NCBI GenBank assembly: GCA_900553105.1
Contig: USCE01000010.1
Location: forward strand, 1 to 19,948
Length of the DNA stretch: 19,948 nt
Direction: 5' to 3'
From: an uncultured Sutterella sp.
Lineage (GTDB): Bacteria; Pseudomonadota; Gammaproteobacteria; Burkholderiales; Burkholderiaceae_F
Positions 14,317-19,948 of this stretch are shown here, piece by piece. A program made the position numbers and the translations under genes. A model generated the notes under the pieces. That model saw only the letters and a program-made list of their open reading frames with translations, ran no database searches and had not been told where the DNA came from. Within the stretch, counting starts at the first letter, position 1. Each line of letters begins with the position of its first letter.

Positions 14317-14622
14317 TTACCAGCTAGCCTTGATAAGGCCGGGAATGTCACCGCGCATGGCGGCTTCACGGATCTTGGTGCGACCCAAGCCGAACTTACG
14401 GAACGTGCCACGGGGACGACCGGTCAATGCACAACGATTGCGCAAACGGCAGGGACTGGCGTTACGCGGCAATGCTTGCAATTGCAAACGGGCTTCCATA
14501 CGTTCTTCAAAAGAACGAGAGGCATCATTAATGACCGCTTTCAAAGCGGCGCGCTTTTCCGCGAACTTGGCAACCGTTTCGGTGCGCTTCAAGTCACGGT
14601 TAATCAGTGCGAGTTTAGCCAA
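14317..14622 (-). CDS. rpsN: 30S ribosomal protein S14, zinc-free type
   Basis: A 101-residue S14 of the small-subunit head. MAKLALINRDLKRTETVAKF at the start and the signature NRCALTGRPRGTFRKFGLGR with the ending GLIKASW are clear. Only C58 and C64 are present and there is no CXXC pair, so this is the long, zinc-independent form. It follows rplE by 12 bases and precedes rpsH by 14. Confidence 0.99.
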   Translation of the reverse strand: MAKLALINRDLKRTETVAKFAEKRAALKAVINDASRSFEERMEARLQLQALPRNASPCRLRNRCALTGRPRGTFRKFGLGRTKIREAAMRGDIPGLIKASW

Positions 14623-14634
14623 TTCACACCTCGA

Positions 14635-15174
14635 TTAATTGCGGAACGGAAAGCGGAAAGCGGCGAGCAAAGCCTTGGCTTCTTCGTCGGTTTTCGCAGT
14701 CGTCGTGATGGAAATATTCATCCCACGGATCTTGTCGATCTTGTCGTACTCGATTTCGGGGAAGATGATTTGTTCTTTAAGACCGATGTTGTAGTTGCCA
14801 CGGCCGTCAAAAGAGCGACCAGAGACACCACGGAAGTCACGAACACGCGGGAAAGCGATCGTGATCAAGCGGTCCAAGAAGTCGTACATGCGCTCACCGC
14901 GCAAGGTCACCATGCAACCGATCGGCATGTTTTCGCGAATCTTAAAGTTTGCGATAGCCTTACGAGTCTTGGTAACAACCGGCTTTTGACCAGCGATCTT
15001 CGTCATATCGGCAACAGCGTTGTCGATCAATTTTTTATCATTAACCGCTTCGCCGATACCCATGTTCAACGTGATCTTCGTGATACGAGGAACTTGCATC
15101 GTGGTCTTGTAGCCGAACTTCTTAATCAATTCGGGAACAATGGCTTCACGGTAGAGAGTTTGGAAACGAGACAT
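14635..15174 (-). CDS. rplE: 50S ribosomal protein L5
   Basis: A 179-residue L5, which binds 5S rRNA and contacts P-site tRNA. MSRFQTLYREAIVPELIKKF, VPRITKITLNMGIGEAVNDK, GQKPVVTKTRKAIANFKIRE and the C-terminal MNISITTTAKTDEEAKALL are diagnostic; the length equals E. coli L5. In E. coli the S8 target lies at the start of this gene; I see no obvious copy of that fold by eye, but a covariance search would be needed. Confidence 0.99.
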   Translation of the reverse strand: MSRFQTLYREAIVPELIKKFGYKTTMQVPRITKITLNMGIGEAVNDKKLIDNAVADMTKIAGQKPVVTKTRKAIANFKIRENMPIGCMVTLRGERMYDFLDRLITIAFPRVRDFRGVSGRSFDGRGNYNIGLKEQIIFPEIEYDKIDKIRGMNISITTTAKTDEEAKALLAAFRFPFRN

Positions 15175-15189
15175 TCGATTGACCCTCTA

Positions 15190-15510
15190 TTAAGCCTTCG
15201 CGCCGACAATGCTGCCGTCGCTCTTAAACACGCGAACTTTCTTACCGTCGACAACTTTGAAGCCGACACGTTCGCCCTTACCAGTGGCCGGATTTACGAG
15301 CATGACGTTCGATTGGTCGATCGGCATGACCTTGTTGACGATGCCGCCTTCTTGACCCGTCATCGGGTTCGGGCGAACATGCTTTTTGGCAACATTAATG
15401 CCTTCGACCGTCACATGACGATCGTCAACTCGGGAGAGCACGGTACCGCGCTTGCCCTTGTCTCGGCCGGTGATAACGATAACTTCGTCACCTTTACGGA
15501 TGCGTTGCAT
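15190..15510 (-). CDS. rplX: 50S ribosomal protein L24
   Basis: A 106-residue L24, an initiator of large-subunit assembly that binds the 5' part of 23S rRNA. The KOW motif spans about 5-32 (GDEVIVITGRDKGKRGTVL), followed by VEGINVAKKHVRPN and DQSNVMLVNPATGKGERVGF. Length is normal. It lies 11 bases behind rplN and 15 before rplE. Confidence 0.98.
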   Translation of the reverse strand: MQRIRKGDEVIVITGRDKGKRGTVLSRVDDRHVTVEGINVAKKHVRPNPMTGQEGGIVNKVMPIDQSNVMLVNPATGKGERVGFKVVDGKKVRVFKSDGSIVGAKA

Positions 15511-15521
15511 CGCGCGTCTCC

Positions 15522-15890
15522 TTACAAAACTTCAGGAGCCAAGGAAACGATCTTCATAAATTGCTCGGTACGCAATTCACGCGTAACCGGCCCGAAGATA
15601 CGGGTTCCGATCGGCTCTAATTTAGAATTGAGCAATACAGCGGCATTGCCATCAAAAGAGATGGACGAACCATCCGGACGACGAACGCCTTTGGCAGTGC
15701 GGACCACAACAGCGTTGTAGACTTCACCCTTCTTGACGCGGCCGCGCGGAGCAGCTTCCTTAACCGTCACTTTGATGACATCGCCGATGTTGGCGTAACG
15801 GCGCTTAGAACCGCCCAACACCTTGATACACATCACCGAACGTGCGCCCGTGTTATCGGCCACGTCCAGTTTGGTTTGCATCTGAATCAT
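15522..15890 (-). CDS. rplN: 50S ribosomal protein L14
   Basis: A 122-residue L14 at the subunit interface. MIQMQTKLDVADNTGARSVM, KVLGGSKRRYANIGDVIKV and the ending MKIVSLAPEVL identify it. Length is close to E. coli (123). As in E. coli it is the first gene of the spc-type operon; here it has a strong promoter and a leader of about 170 bases. The ribosome-binding site (AGGT) is modest for such a highly made protein. Confidence 0.99.
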   Translation of the reverse strand: MIQMQTKLDVADNTGARSVMCIKVLGGSKRRYANIGDVIKVTVKEAAPRGRVKKGEVYNAVVVRTAKGVRRPDGSSISFDGNAAVLLNSKLEPIGTRIFGPVTRELRTEQFMKIVSLAPEVL

Positions 15891-16064
15891 GATTACCTAT
15901 TCCCAACTTATTCCGCTATGCGGATAGTATTGGTCCCGTTATTGGGAGGAAGAACAACGCTCAATCGCTCTGAAAGACCAGCAAGAGTGCAGGTTGAGCT
16001 TATTAAGAGCTGTTCTCTACGAACTAAGCTGGGGTCGTCCGTCAGGACAACCCCAACCACGAAT
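15891..16064 (-). promoter_or_regulatory. rplN: Leader of the spc-type operon
   Basis: About 170 bases lie between the predicted start point and rplN. Near the 5' end is a 10-bp stem, GGGGTTGTCC with GGACGACCCC (16054-16045 with 16040-16031, one G-U pair), closed by TGAC. Nearer the gene is a small palindrome CCGCATAGCGG. No T run follows the big stem. The long leader may hold a regulatory or processing site; no known family is recognised. Confidence 0.6.
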
Positions 16065-16069
16065 TCGCA

Positions 16070-16098
16070 AGTATATCTAAATAAAAGAAAACTTGCAA
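16070..16098 (-). promoter_or_regulatory. Strong sigma70-type promoter of the spc-type operon
   Basis: On the minus strand TTGCAA (16098-16093) and TATACT (16075-16070) are exactly 17 bases apart with an AT-rich spacer. The -35 begins 8 bases behind the rpsQ stop. Its place between rpsQ and rplN is the same as that of the E. coli spc promoter. Confidence 0.88.
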
Positions 16099-16106
16099 AC
16101 TATTTT

Positions 16107-16382
16107 TTAGATGATTTCGGCTTTCTTCAAAACCTTCGTCACAGCCCAGGACTTCGTCTTGGAAACCGGACGGGTTTCAGCGATTTCAACCGTATCACCT
16201 TCCATCAAATCGTTGGCTTCGGTGTGGGCGTGGTACTTCTTAGAGACCAACACAAACTTGCCATACAACGGGTGCTTAACCTTACGTTCTACGAGAACCG
16301 TCACGGTCTTTTGCATCTTGTTGCTGACAACTTTGCCAACCAACGTGCGAGTCAACGACGTCTTTTGATTTTCTTGTGTCAT
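16107..16382 (-). CDS. rpsQ: 30S ribosomal protein S17
   Basis: A 91-residue S17 with an OB fold, binding the 5' domain of 16S rRNA. LVGKVVSNKMQKTVTVLVER, HPLYGKFVLVSKKYHAH and the signature GDTVEIAETRPVSKTKSW are present. Its ATG overlaps the rpmC stop by 4 bases (ATGA), so translation is probably coupled. It is the last gene of the S10-type operon, with no terminator visible before the spc promoter, so read-through into rplN is likely. Confidence 0.99.
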   Translation of the reverse strand: MTQENQKTSLTRTLVGKVVSNKMQKTVTVLVERKVKHPLYGKFVLVSKKYHAHTEANDLMEGDTVEIAETRPVSKTKSWAVTKVLKKAEII

Positions 16383-16573
16383 TTCGAGGCCGCCTTTTGA
16401 GCGAGAATCGTGCGAACGCGCGCGATATCACGACGCGTCGTGCGCAACTGATTCGTGTTTTGAAGTTGTTGGGTTCCGTGTTGCATGCGCATCTTAAAAT
16501 GCGCTTGCATCAAGTCAGCCAGTTCCTTCTTGAGCGCAGCCTCATCCATGGCGCGCAATTCTTTAGCGTTCAT
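16379..16573 (-). CDS. rpmC: 50S ribosomal protein L29
   Basis: A 64-residue L29, two helices near the peptide exit tunnel. MNAKELRAMDEAALKKELAD and the signature LQNTNQLRTTRRDIARVRTI are diagnostic. It overlaps rpsQ by 4 bases and follows rplP by 12. Confidence 0.98.
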   Translation of the reverse strand: MNAKELRAMDEAALKKELADLMQAHFKMRMQHGTQQLQNTNQLRTTRRDIARVRTILAQKAASK

Positions 16574-16585
16574 TGCCGTCTCTCC

Positions 16586-17002
16586 TTACATGCCGATTTG
16601 GCGGACAACAAACGTGGTCTTGACCGGCAACTTGGCAGCTGCGAGAGCGAAAGCTTCGCGAGCCAGTTGTTCGTCAACCCCGTCCATTTCATAAAGCACA
16701 CGGCCCGGTTGGACAAGAGCCACCCAGTATTCCGGGTTACCTTTACCGTTACCCATACGGACTTCGGCAGGTTTTTCGGAAATAGGCTTGTCTGGGAACA
16801 CGCGGATCCACACGCGACCACCGCGCTTGATGTGGCGCGTAATGGCACGACGGGCAGCTTCAATTTGACGAGCCGTCAGACGGCCGCGTTCCAGTGCCTT
16901 CAAACCGAATTGACCGAAGGACACATTGGCGCCGCGGGTAGCCAAACCGTAGTTACGGCCCTTTTGATCCTTGCGGTATTTGCGTCGATTAGGTTGCAAC
17001 AT
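16586..17002 (-). CDS. rplP: 50S ribosomal protein L16
   Basis: A 138-residue L16 close to the A site and 5S rRNA. MLQPNRRKYRKDQKGRNYGL, the signature RVWIRVFPDKPISEKPAEVR and MGNGKGNPEYWVALVQPGRV are present. R80 in RVFPDKP corresponds in context to the arginine hydroxylated (Arg81) in E. coli L16. It starts 3 bases after the rpsC stop, so the two are closely coupled. Confidence 0.99.
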   Translation of the reverse strand: MLQPNRRKYRKDQKGRNYGLATRGANVSFGQFGLKALERGRLTARQIEAARRAITRHIKRGGRVWIRVFPDKPISEKPAEVRMGNGKGNPEYWVALVQPGRVLYEMDGVDEQLAREAFALAAAKLPVKTTFVVRQIGM

Positions 17003-17005
17003 CGC

Positions 17006-17824
17006 TTATTCTCCGTCTTTGGCAGCAGCAGCCTTCTTGGCGCGGCGCACAGGCTTCTTTTCGCCATCAGCGGCAACTGCTTCAGTCTTCTCACCAGCCT
17101 TACGGGTGCGGCGGGCAGGTTTGCCAGCACGATCACCGGCCGGACGGCGAGAACGACGATCTTCACGTTCAGTCTTTTCTTGGGCTTGAGCTTCTTCGCC
17201 GAAGTTGTCACCCTTGTAGACCCACACCTTCACGCCGATGACGCCGTAAGTCGTATTGGCTTCGGAGAAACCGTAGTCAATATTGGCACGCAACGTGTGA
17301 AGAGGTACACGGCCTTCACGATACCATTCGGTACGAGCAATTTCAGCACCGTTCAAACGGCCGGCCGACATGATCTTGATGCCTTGAGCGCCCAAACGCA
17401 TGGCATTTTGCATGGCACGCTTCATAGCACGACGGAACATAACACGCTTTTCGAGCTGTTGCGTAATACCGTCAGCGATCAATTGAGCATCGAGTTCAGG
17501 ACGACGCACTTCTTCGATGTTGACATGCACGGGCACGCCCATCATCTTTTGCACTTCGTTCTTCAACACTTCGATGTCTTGTCCTTGCTTGCCGATCACA
17601 ACACCCGGACGAGCCGAGTAGATCGTGATGCGAGCGTTCTTTGCAGGACGTTCGATCAAAATACGGCTGACAGAGGCGTTTTCCAACTTCTTTTGCAAGA
17701 AGGAGCGAACTTTCAAGTCTTCGCCCAAGGTGCGAGCGAAGTTGCGGCCTTCCGCATACCAACGCGAGGTCCAATCACGCGTCACGGGGAGACGGAAGCC
17801 GGTGGGGTTAATTTTCTGTCCCAT
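17006..17824 (-). CDS. rpsC: 30S ribosomal protein S3 with long basic tail
   Basis: A 272-residue S3 at the mRNA entry channel. MGQKINPTGFRLPVTRDW starts the N-terminal region; the KH type-2 domain has the GXXG loop as GKQG at 78-81 in PGVVIGKQGQDI; the C-terminal domain contains GAEIARTEWYREGRVPLHTL. From about residue 210 a charged tail rich in Arg, Lys, Ala and Glu (EAQAQEKTEREDRRSRR, KPVRRAKKAAAAKDGE) runs on, so the protein is about 40 residues longer than E. coli S3 (233). Such tails are seen in other Betaproteobacteria. The frame is clean, so the tail is real. Confidence 0.99.
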   Translation of the reverse strand: MGQKINPTGFRLPVTRDWTSRWYAEGRNFARTLGEDLKVRSFLQKKLENASVSRILIERPAKNARITIYSARPGVVIGKQGQDIEVLKNEVQKMMGVPVHVNIEEVRRPELDAQLIADGITQQLEKRVMFRRAMKRAMQNAMRLGAQGIKIMSAGRLNGAEIARTEWYREGRVPLHTLRANIDYGFSEANTTYGVIGVKVWVYKGDNFGEEAQAQEKTEREDRRSRRPAGDRAGKPARRTRKAGEKTEAVAADGEKKPVRRAKKAAAAKDGE

Positions 17825-17833
17825 AATTCACCT

Positions 17834-18175
17834 TTACTTCGTAACTTTGTCACCAACGGACACGTAGATGTGGCAGGTTTGCTTGTTGATTCGCGTACCG
17901 CGACCCTTAGCACGGGCGCCGAAGCGACGCAACGTCGTAGCCTTTTCCACGTGGATCTTCGTCACAAACAATTCGTCGATGTCAGCGCCGTCATTGTGTT
18001 CGGCGTTGGCAATGGCGCTTTCAAGAGCCTTCTTGATGATGACGGCTGCTTTCTTTTGCGTGAACGTAAGAATATTTAAAGCCTTATCCACGGGCTTACC
18101 GCGGACGAGGTCGGCGACTAAACGGCCCTTTTGAGCCGAAAGACGAACGCCACGAACAATAGCAGAGGTTTCCAT
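17834..18175 (-). CDS. rplV: 50S ribosomal protein L22
   Basis: A 113-residue L22 whose hairpin lines the exit tunnel. ETSAIVRGVRLSAQKGRLVA, LVRGKPVDKALNILTFTQKK and the hairpin-and-signature stretch RRFGARAKGRGTRINKQTCH are clear. The beta-hairpin shows no deletion of the kind linked to macrolide resistance. AGGAGT precedes the ATG. It follows rpsS by 17 bases. Confidence 0.99.
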   Translation of the reverse strand: METSAIVRGVRLSAQKGRLVADLVRGKPVDKALNILTFTQKKAAVIIKKALESAIANAEHNDGADIDELFVTKIHVEKATTLRRFGARAKGRGTRINKQTCHIYVSVGDKVTK

Positions 18176-18192
18176 TATTTAACTCCTACTAA

Positions 18193-18459
18193 TTATTTCT
18201 TGTCGGACGCGTGACCCTTAAACGTACGGGTCAAAGCGAATTCGCCCAACTTGTGGCCGACCATATTTTCATTAATGTACACCGGGACGTGTTGACGACC
18301 GTTGTGGACGGCAATCGTCAAACCGATGAACTCCGGAAGAATCGTCGAACGACGCGACCAGGTCTTCAACGGACGCTTGTCACGACTGGCTTGAGCAGCT
18401 TCGACTTTCTTCATCAAGTGCCCATCAACAAACGGGCCTTTCTTTAACGAACGAGACAT
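18193..18459 (-). CDS. rpsS: 30S ribosomal protein S19
   Basis: An 88-residue S19 in the small-subunit head, partner of S13. MSRSLKKGPFVDGHLMKKVE, WSRRSTILPEFIGLTIAVHN and the signature MVGHKLGEFALTRTFKGH are present. Length is close to E. coli (92). It starts 9 bases after rplB ends. Confidence 0.99.
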   Translation of the reverse strand: MSRSLKKGPFVDGHLMKKVEAAQASRDKRPLKTWSRRSTILPEFIGLTIAVHNGRQHVPVYINENMVGHKLGEFALTRTFKGHASDKK

Positions 18460-18468
18460 GTGGCCCCC

Positions 18469-19296
18469 TTATTTACGGTTCCGGCGCTGCACGATCATAG
18501 CATCGGTGCGCTTGTTGTTACGAGTACGATAACCCTTGGTCAATTGACCCCAAGGCGTCACCGGAGCACGACCAGTACCGGTACGACCTTCACCACCACC
18601 GTGCGGGTGATCCACCGGGTTCATGGCAACGCCACGCACCGTCGGACGAATACCGCGCCAGCGCTTGGCACCGGCTTTACCGAGTTCGCGCAAACTGTTT
18701 TCTTCATTGCCAACCATACCGATCGTGGCGCGGCATTCGATGTGAATGTAGCGCACTTCGCCAGAGCGCAAACGCACTTGAGCGTATTCGCCTTCGCGAG
18801 CGATCAATTGGGCAAAGGAACCAGCAGAACGCACCAATTGCGCGCCCTTACCTGGCTTCATTTCGATACAGTGAATCGTGGAACCGATCGGGATATTACG
18901 CAAAGGAAGCGTGTTACCCACTTTGATCGGAGCTTCCTGACCGTTCATGAGCTCAGCGCCAACCGTCAAGCCCTTCGGGGCAATGATGTAGCGACGTTCG
19001 CCGTCGGCGTAAAGCACGAGAGCGATGTGAGCGGAGCGGTTCGGATCGTATTCGAGACGTTCAACGCGAGCAGGAATTCCGTCCTTGTTGCGCTTAAAGT
19101 CGACGATACGATAAGCCTTCTTATGGCCACCACCCTTATGACGGCAGGTGATATGACCGTTGTTGTTACGACCGGCAGTGCGGCTCTTCTTCTCAAGAAG
19201 AGGAGCGTAGGGCTTACCCTTGTGCAATTCCGGGCTGACAACCTTAACTGCATGACGACGACCGGCCGACGTCGGTTTCAATTTGACGAGAGCCAT
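18469..19296 (-). CDS. rplB: 50S ribosomal protein L2
   Basis: A 275-residue L2, among the most conserved proteins of the peptidyl-transferase region. MALVKLKPTSAGRRHAV, GRNNNGHITCRHKGGGHKK and the C-terminal signature HPHGGGEGRTGTGRAPVTPW (230-249) are intact; the signature holds the histidine implicated in peptidyl transfer in E. coli. Its ATG overlaps the last base of the rplW stop (TAATG), indicating translational coupling. Confidence 0.99.
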   Translation of the reverse strand: MALVKLKPTSAGRRHAVKVVSPELHKGKPYAPLLEKKSRTAGRNNNGHITCRHKGGGHKKAYRIVDFKRNKDGIPARVERLEYDPNRSAHIALVLYADGERRYIIAPKGLTVGAELMNGQEAPIKVGNTLPLRNIPIGSTIHCIEMKPGKGAQLVRSAGSFAQLIAREGEYAQVRLRSGEVRYIHIECRATIGMVGNEENSLRELGKAGAKRWRGIRPTVRGVAMNPVDHPHGGGEGRTGTGRAPVTPWGQLTKGYRTRNNKRTDAMIVQRRNRK

Positions 19297-19595
19297 TACT
19301 TCACCTCTGCGAAGTTAATTTCTTGACCAGACTTCAAGGTCACATAGGCTTTGCGCACATCACTGTGCTTGCCGACGTAACGACCGAAACGGGCCGTCTT
19401 ACCCTTGACGTTGACCATTTGAACGCTTTCGACTTGCACCTTAAAGAGCAACTCGATTGCAGCCTTGACTTCTTGCTTGGTAGCATCGGGAACAACACGG
19501 AAGACAACTTGACCGTGCTTTTCGCCGACCATCGTGCTCTTTTCGGAGACTACCGGAGCAAGGAGCACCTTCATTAAACGATCTTGGCTCATCAT
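19296..19595 (-). CDS. rplW: 50S ribosomal protein L23
   Basis: A 99-residue L23, docking site for trigger factor and SRP at the tunnel exit. LMKVLLAPVVSEKSTMVGEK, the loop VESVQMVNVKGKTARFGRYV and the ending AYVTLKSGQEINFAE are typical. The frame runs on to a GTG at 19601, but the ATG at 19595 has AGGAG 8 bases before it and overlaps the rplD stop as ATGA; an ATG at 19592 is a weaker alternative. Length then matches E. coli (100). Confidence 0.95.
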   Translation of the reverse strand: MMSQDRLMKVLLAPVVSEKSTMVGEKHGQVVFRVVPDATKQEVKAAIELLFKVQVESVQMVNVKGKTARFGRYVGKHSDVRKAYVTLKSGQEINFAEVK

Positions 19596-19948
19596 CCCCA
19601 CATCTCCTCAAGCTGAGCGACCGCATCCTTCGTCACAACGATCTTCTTGTAGAAAATCAACGAAAGCGGATCAGCATAACGCGGCATCACCACCAAAACG
19701 TTCTTCAAGTTGCGAGAAGCCAAATAGAGGTTTTCGTCAACTTCCTTAGTGATGATCATCACATTTTCCAGACCCATAGCCTTGAGCTTTTGAGCAAAAG
19801 CTTTCGTCTTGGGGCTATCAGCACCGATAGAATCAACCACCACGAGACGGCCGTCGGCGACCAACTTCGAATAGATCGAAGCCATGGCAGCACGGAACAT
19901 CTTCTTGTTGACCTTTTGGCTGAAGTTTTCATTCGGGGTATTCGGGAA
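19592..19948 (-). CDS. rplD: 50S ribosomal protein L4, 5' end cut by the window
   Basis: The C-terminal 118 codons of L4 are present; the start lies beyond the window edge. The frame enters as FPNTPNENFSQKVNKKMFRA, matching the SQKVNKKMYR region of E. coli L4, and ends VAQLEEMWG. L4 binds 23S rRNA, reaches the exit tunnel with its missing loop, and in E. coli represses the S10 operon by attenuation. An internal ATG at 19900 is not the start, because homology continues upstream of it. The stop overlaps the rplW start by 4 bases. Confidence 0.97.
   Translation of the reverse strand, partial: FPNTPNENFSQKVNKKMFRAAMASIYSKLVADGRLVVVDSIGADSPKTKAFAQKLKAMGLENVMIITKEVDENLYLASRNLKNVLVVMPRYADPLSLIFYKKIVVTKDAVAQLEEMWG

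Noticed and set aside
16376..18079. A 567-codon plus-strand open frame opposite rpmC, rplP, rpsC and rplV
   Set aside because: It spans four intact ribosomal genes on the other strand. Its His/Thr/Arg/Phe-rich composition is what reverse-complemented ribosomal codons produce.
1..19948. Search for a mobile element, CRISPR array, defence cassette or other new multi-gene system
   Set aside because: No transposase, integrase, direct-repeat array, toxin-antitoxin pair or unknown gene cluster is visible. All intact genes belong to recognised families.

Overview
The window is one end of a draft contig from a betaproteobacterium, most likely Burkholderiales and possibly Sutterellaceae (order-level placement inferred from gene order, protein character and mid-range GC; family is a guess). 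Its left edge is not genomic: bases 1-49 are an Illumina Nextera adapter carrying an i7 index, so the genome starts at about base 50. Left block (60-4683): an AspT/YidE-type transporter with its own terminator, then engB (ribosome-assembly GTPase) and hemB (porphobilinogen synthase, metal site of the non-zinc type) closely spaced on the plus strand and closed by a strong terminator. Facing them on the minus strand is an intact DmpA-type P1 peptidase. Middle block (about 4690-6255): decayed DNA. It holds the C-terminal remnant of a second DmpA-like gene (minus strand) and a dcuA-like C4-dicarboxylate transporter pseudogene (plus strand) with several frameshifts, six in-frame stops and two internal deletions, which still keeps its terminator. 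Right block (6298-19948): all minus strand. Read in the direction of transcription it is rplD (cut by the window edge), rplW, rplB, rpsS, rplV, rpsC, rplP, rpmC, rpsQ (S10-type operon); then rplN, rplX, rplE, rpsN, rpsH, rplF, rplR, rpsE, rpmD, rplO, secY (spc-type operon); then rpmJ, rpsM, rpsK, rpsD, rpoA, rplQ (alpha-type operon); then hslR. Tight spacing and stop/start overlaps show translational coupling within blocks. The few larger spacers carry the regulation: a very good sigma70 promoter and a hairpin leader before rplN, a 232-base spacer with a promoter between secY and rpmJ where infA would be expected in many Betaproteobacteria, a 10-bp hairpin before rpsD, two long stems between rpsD and rpoA, and a terminator, promoter and three-hairpin leader between rpoA and rplQ. 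I see no tRNA, rRNA, CRISPR array, insertion sequence, phage gene or defence system. I found no new multi-gene system; the interest lies in the structured leaders, the missing infA, the decayed middle block and the adapter artefact.
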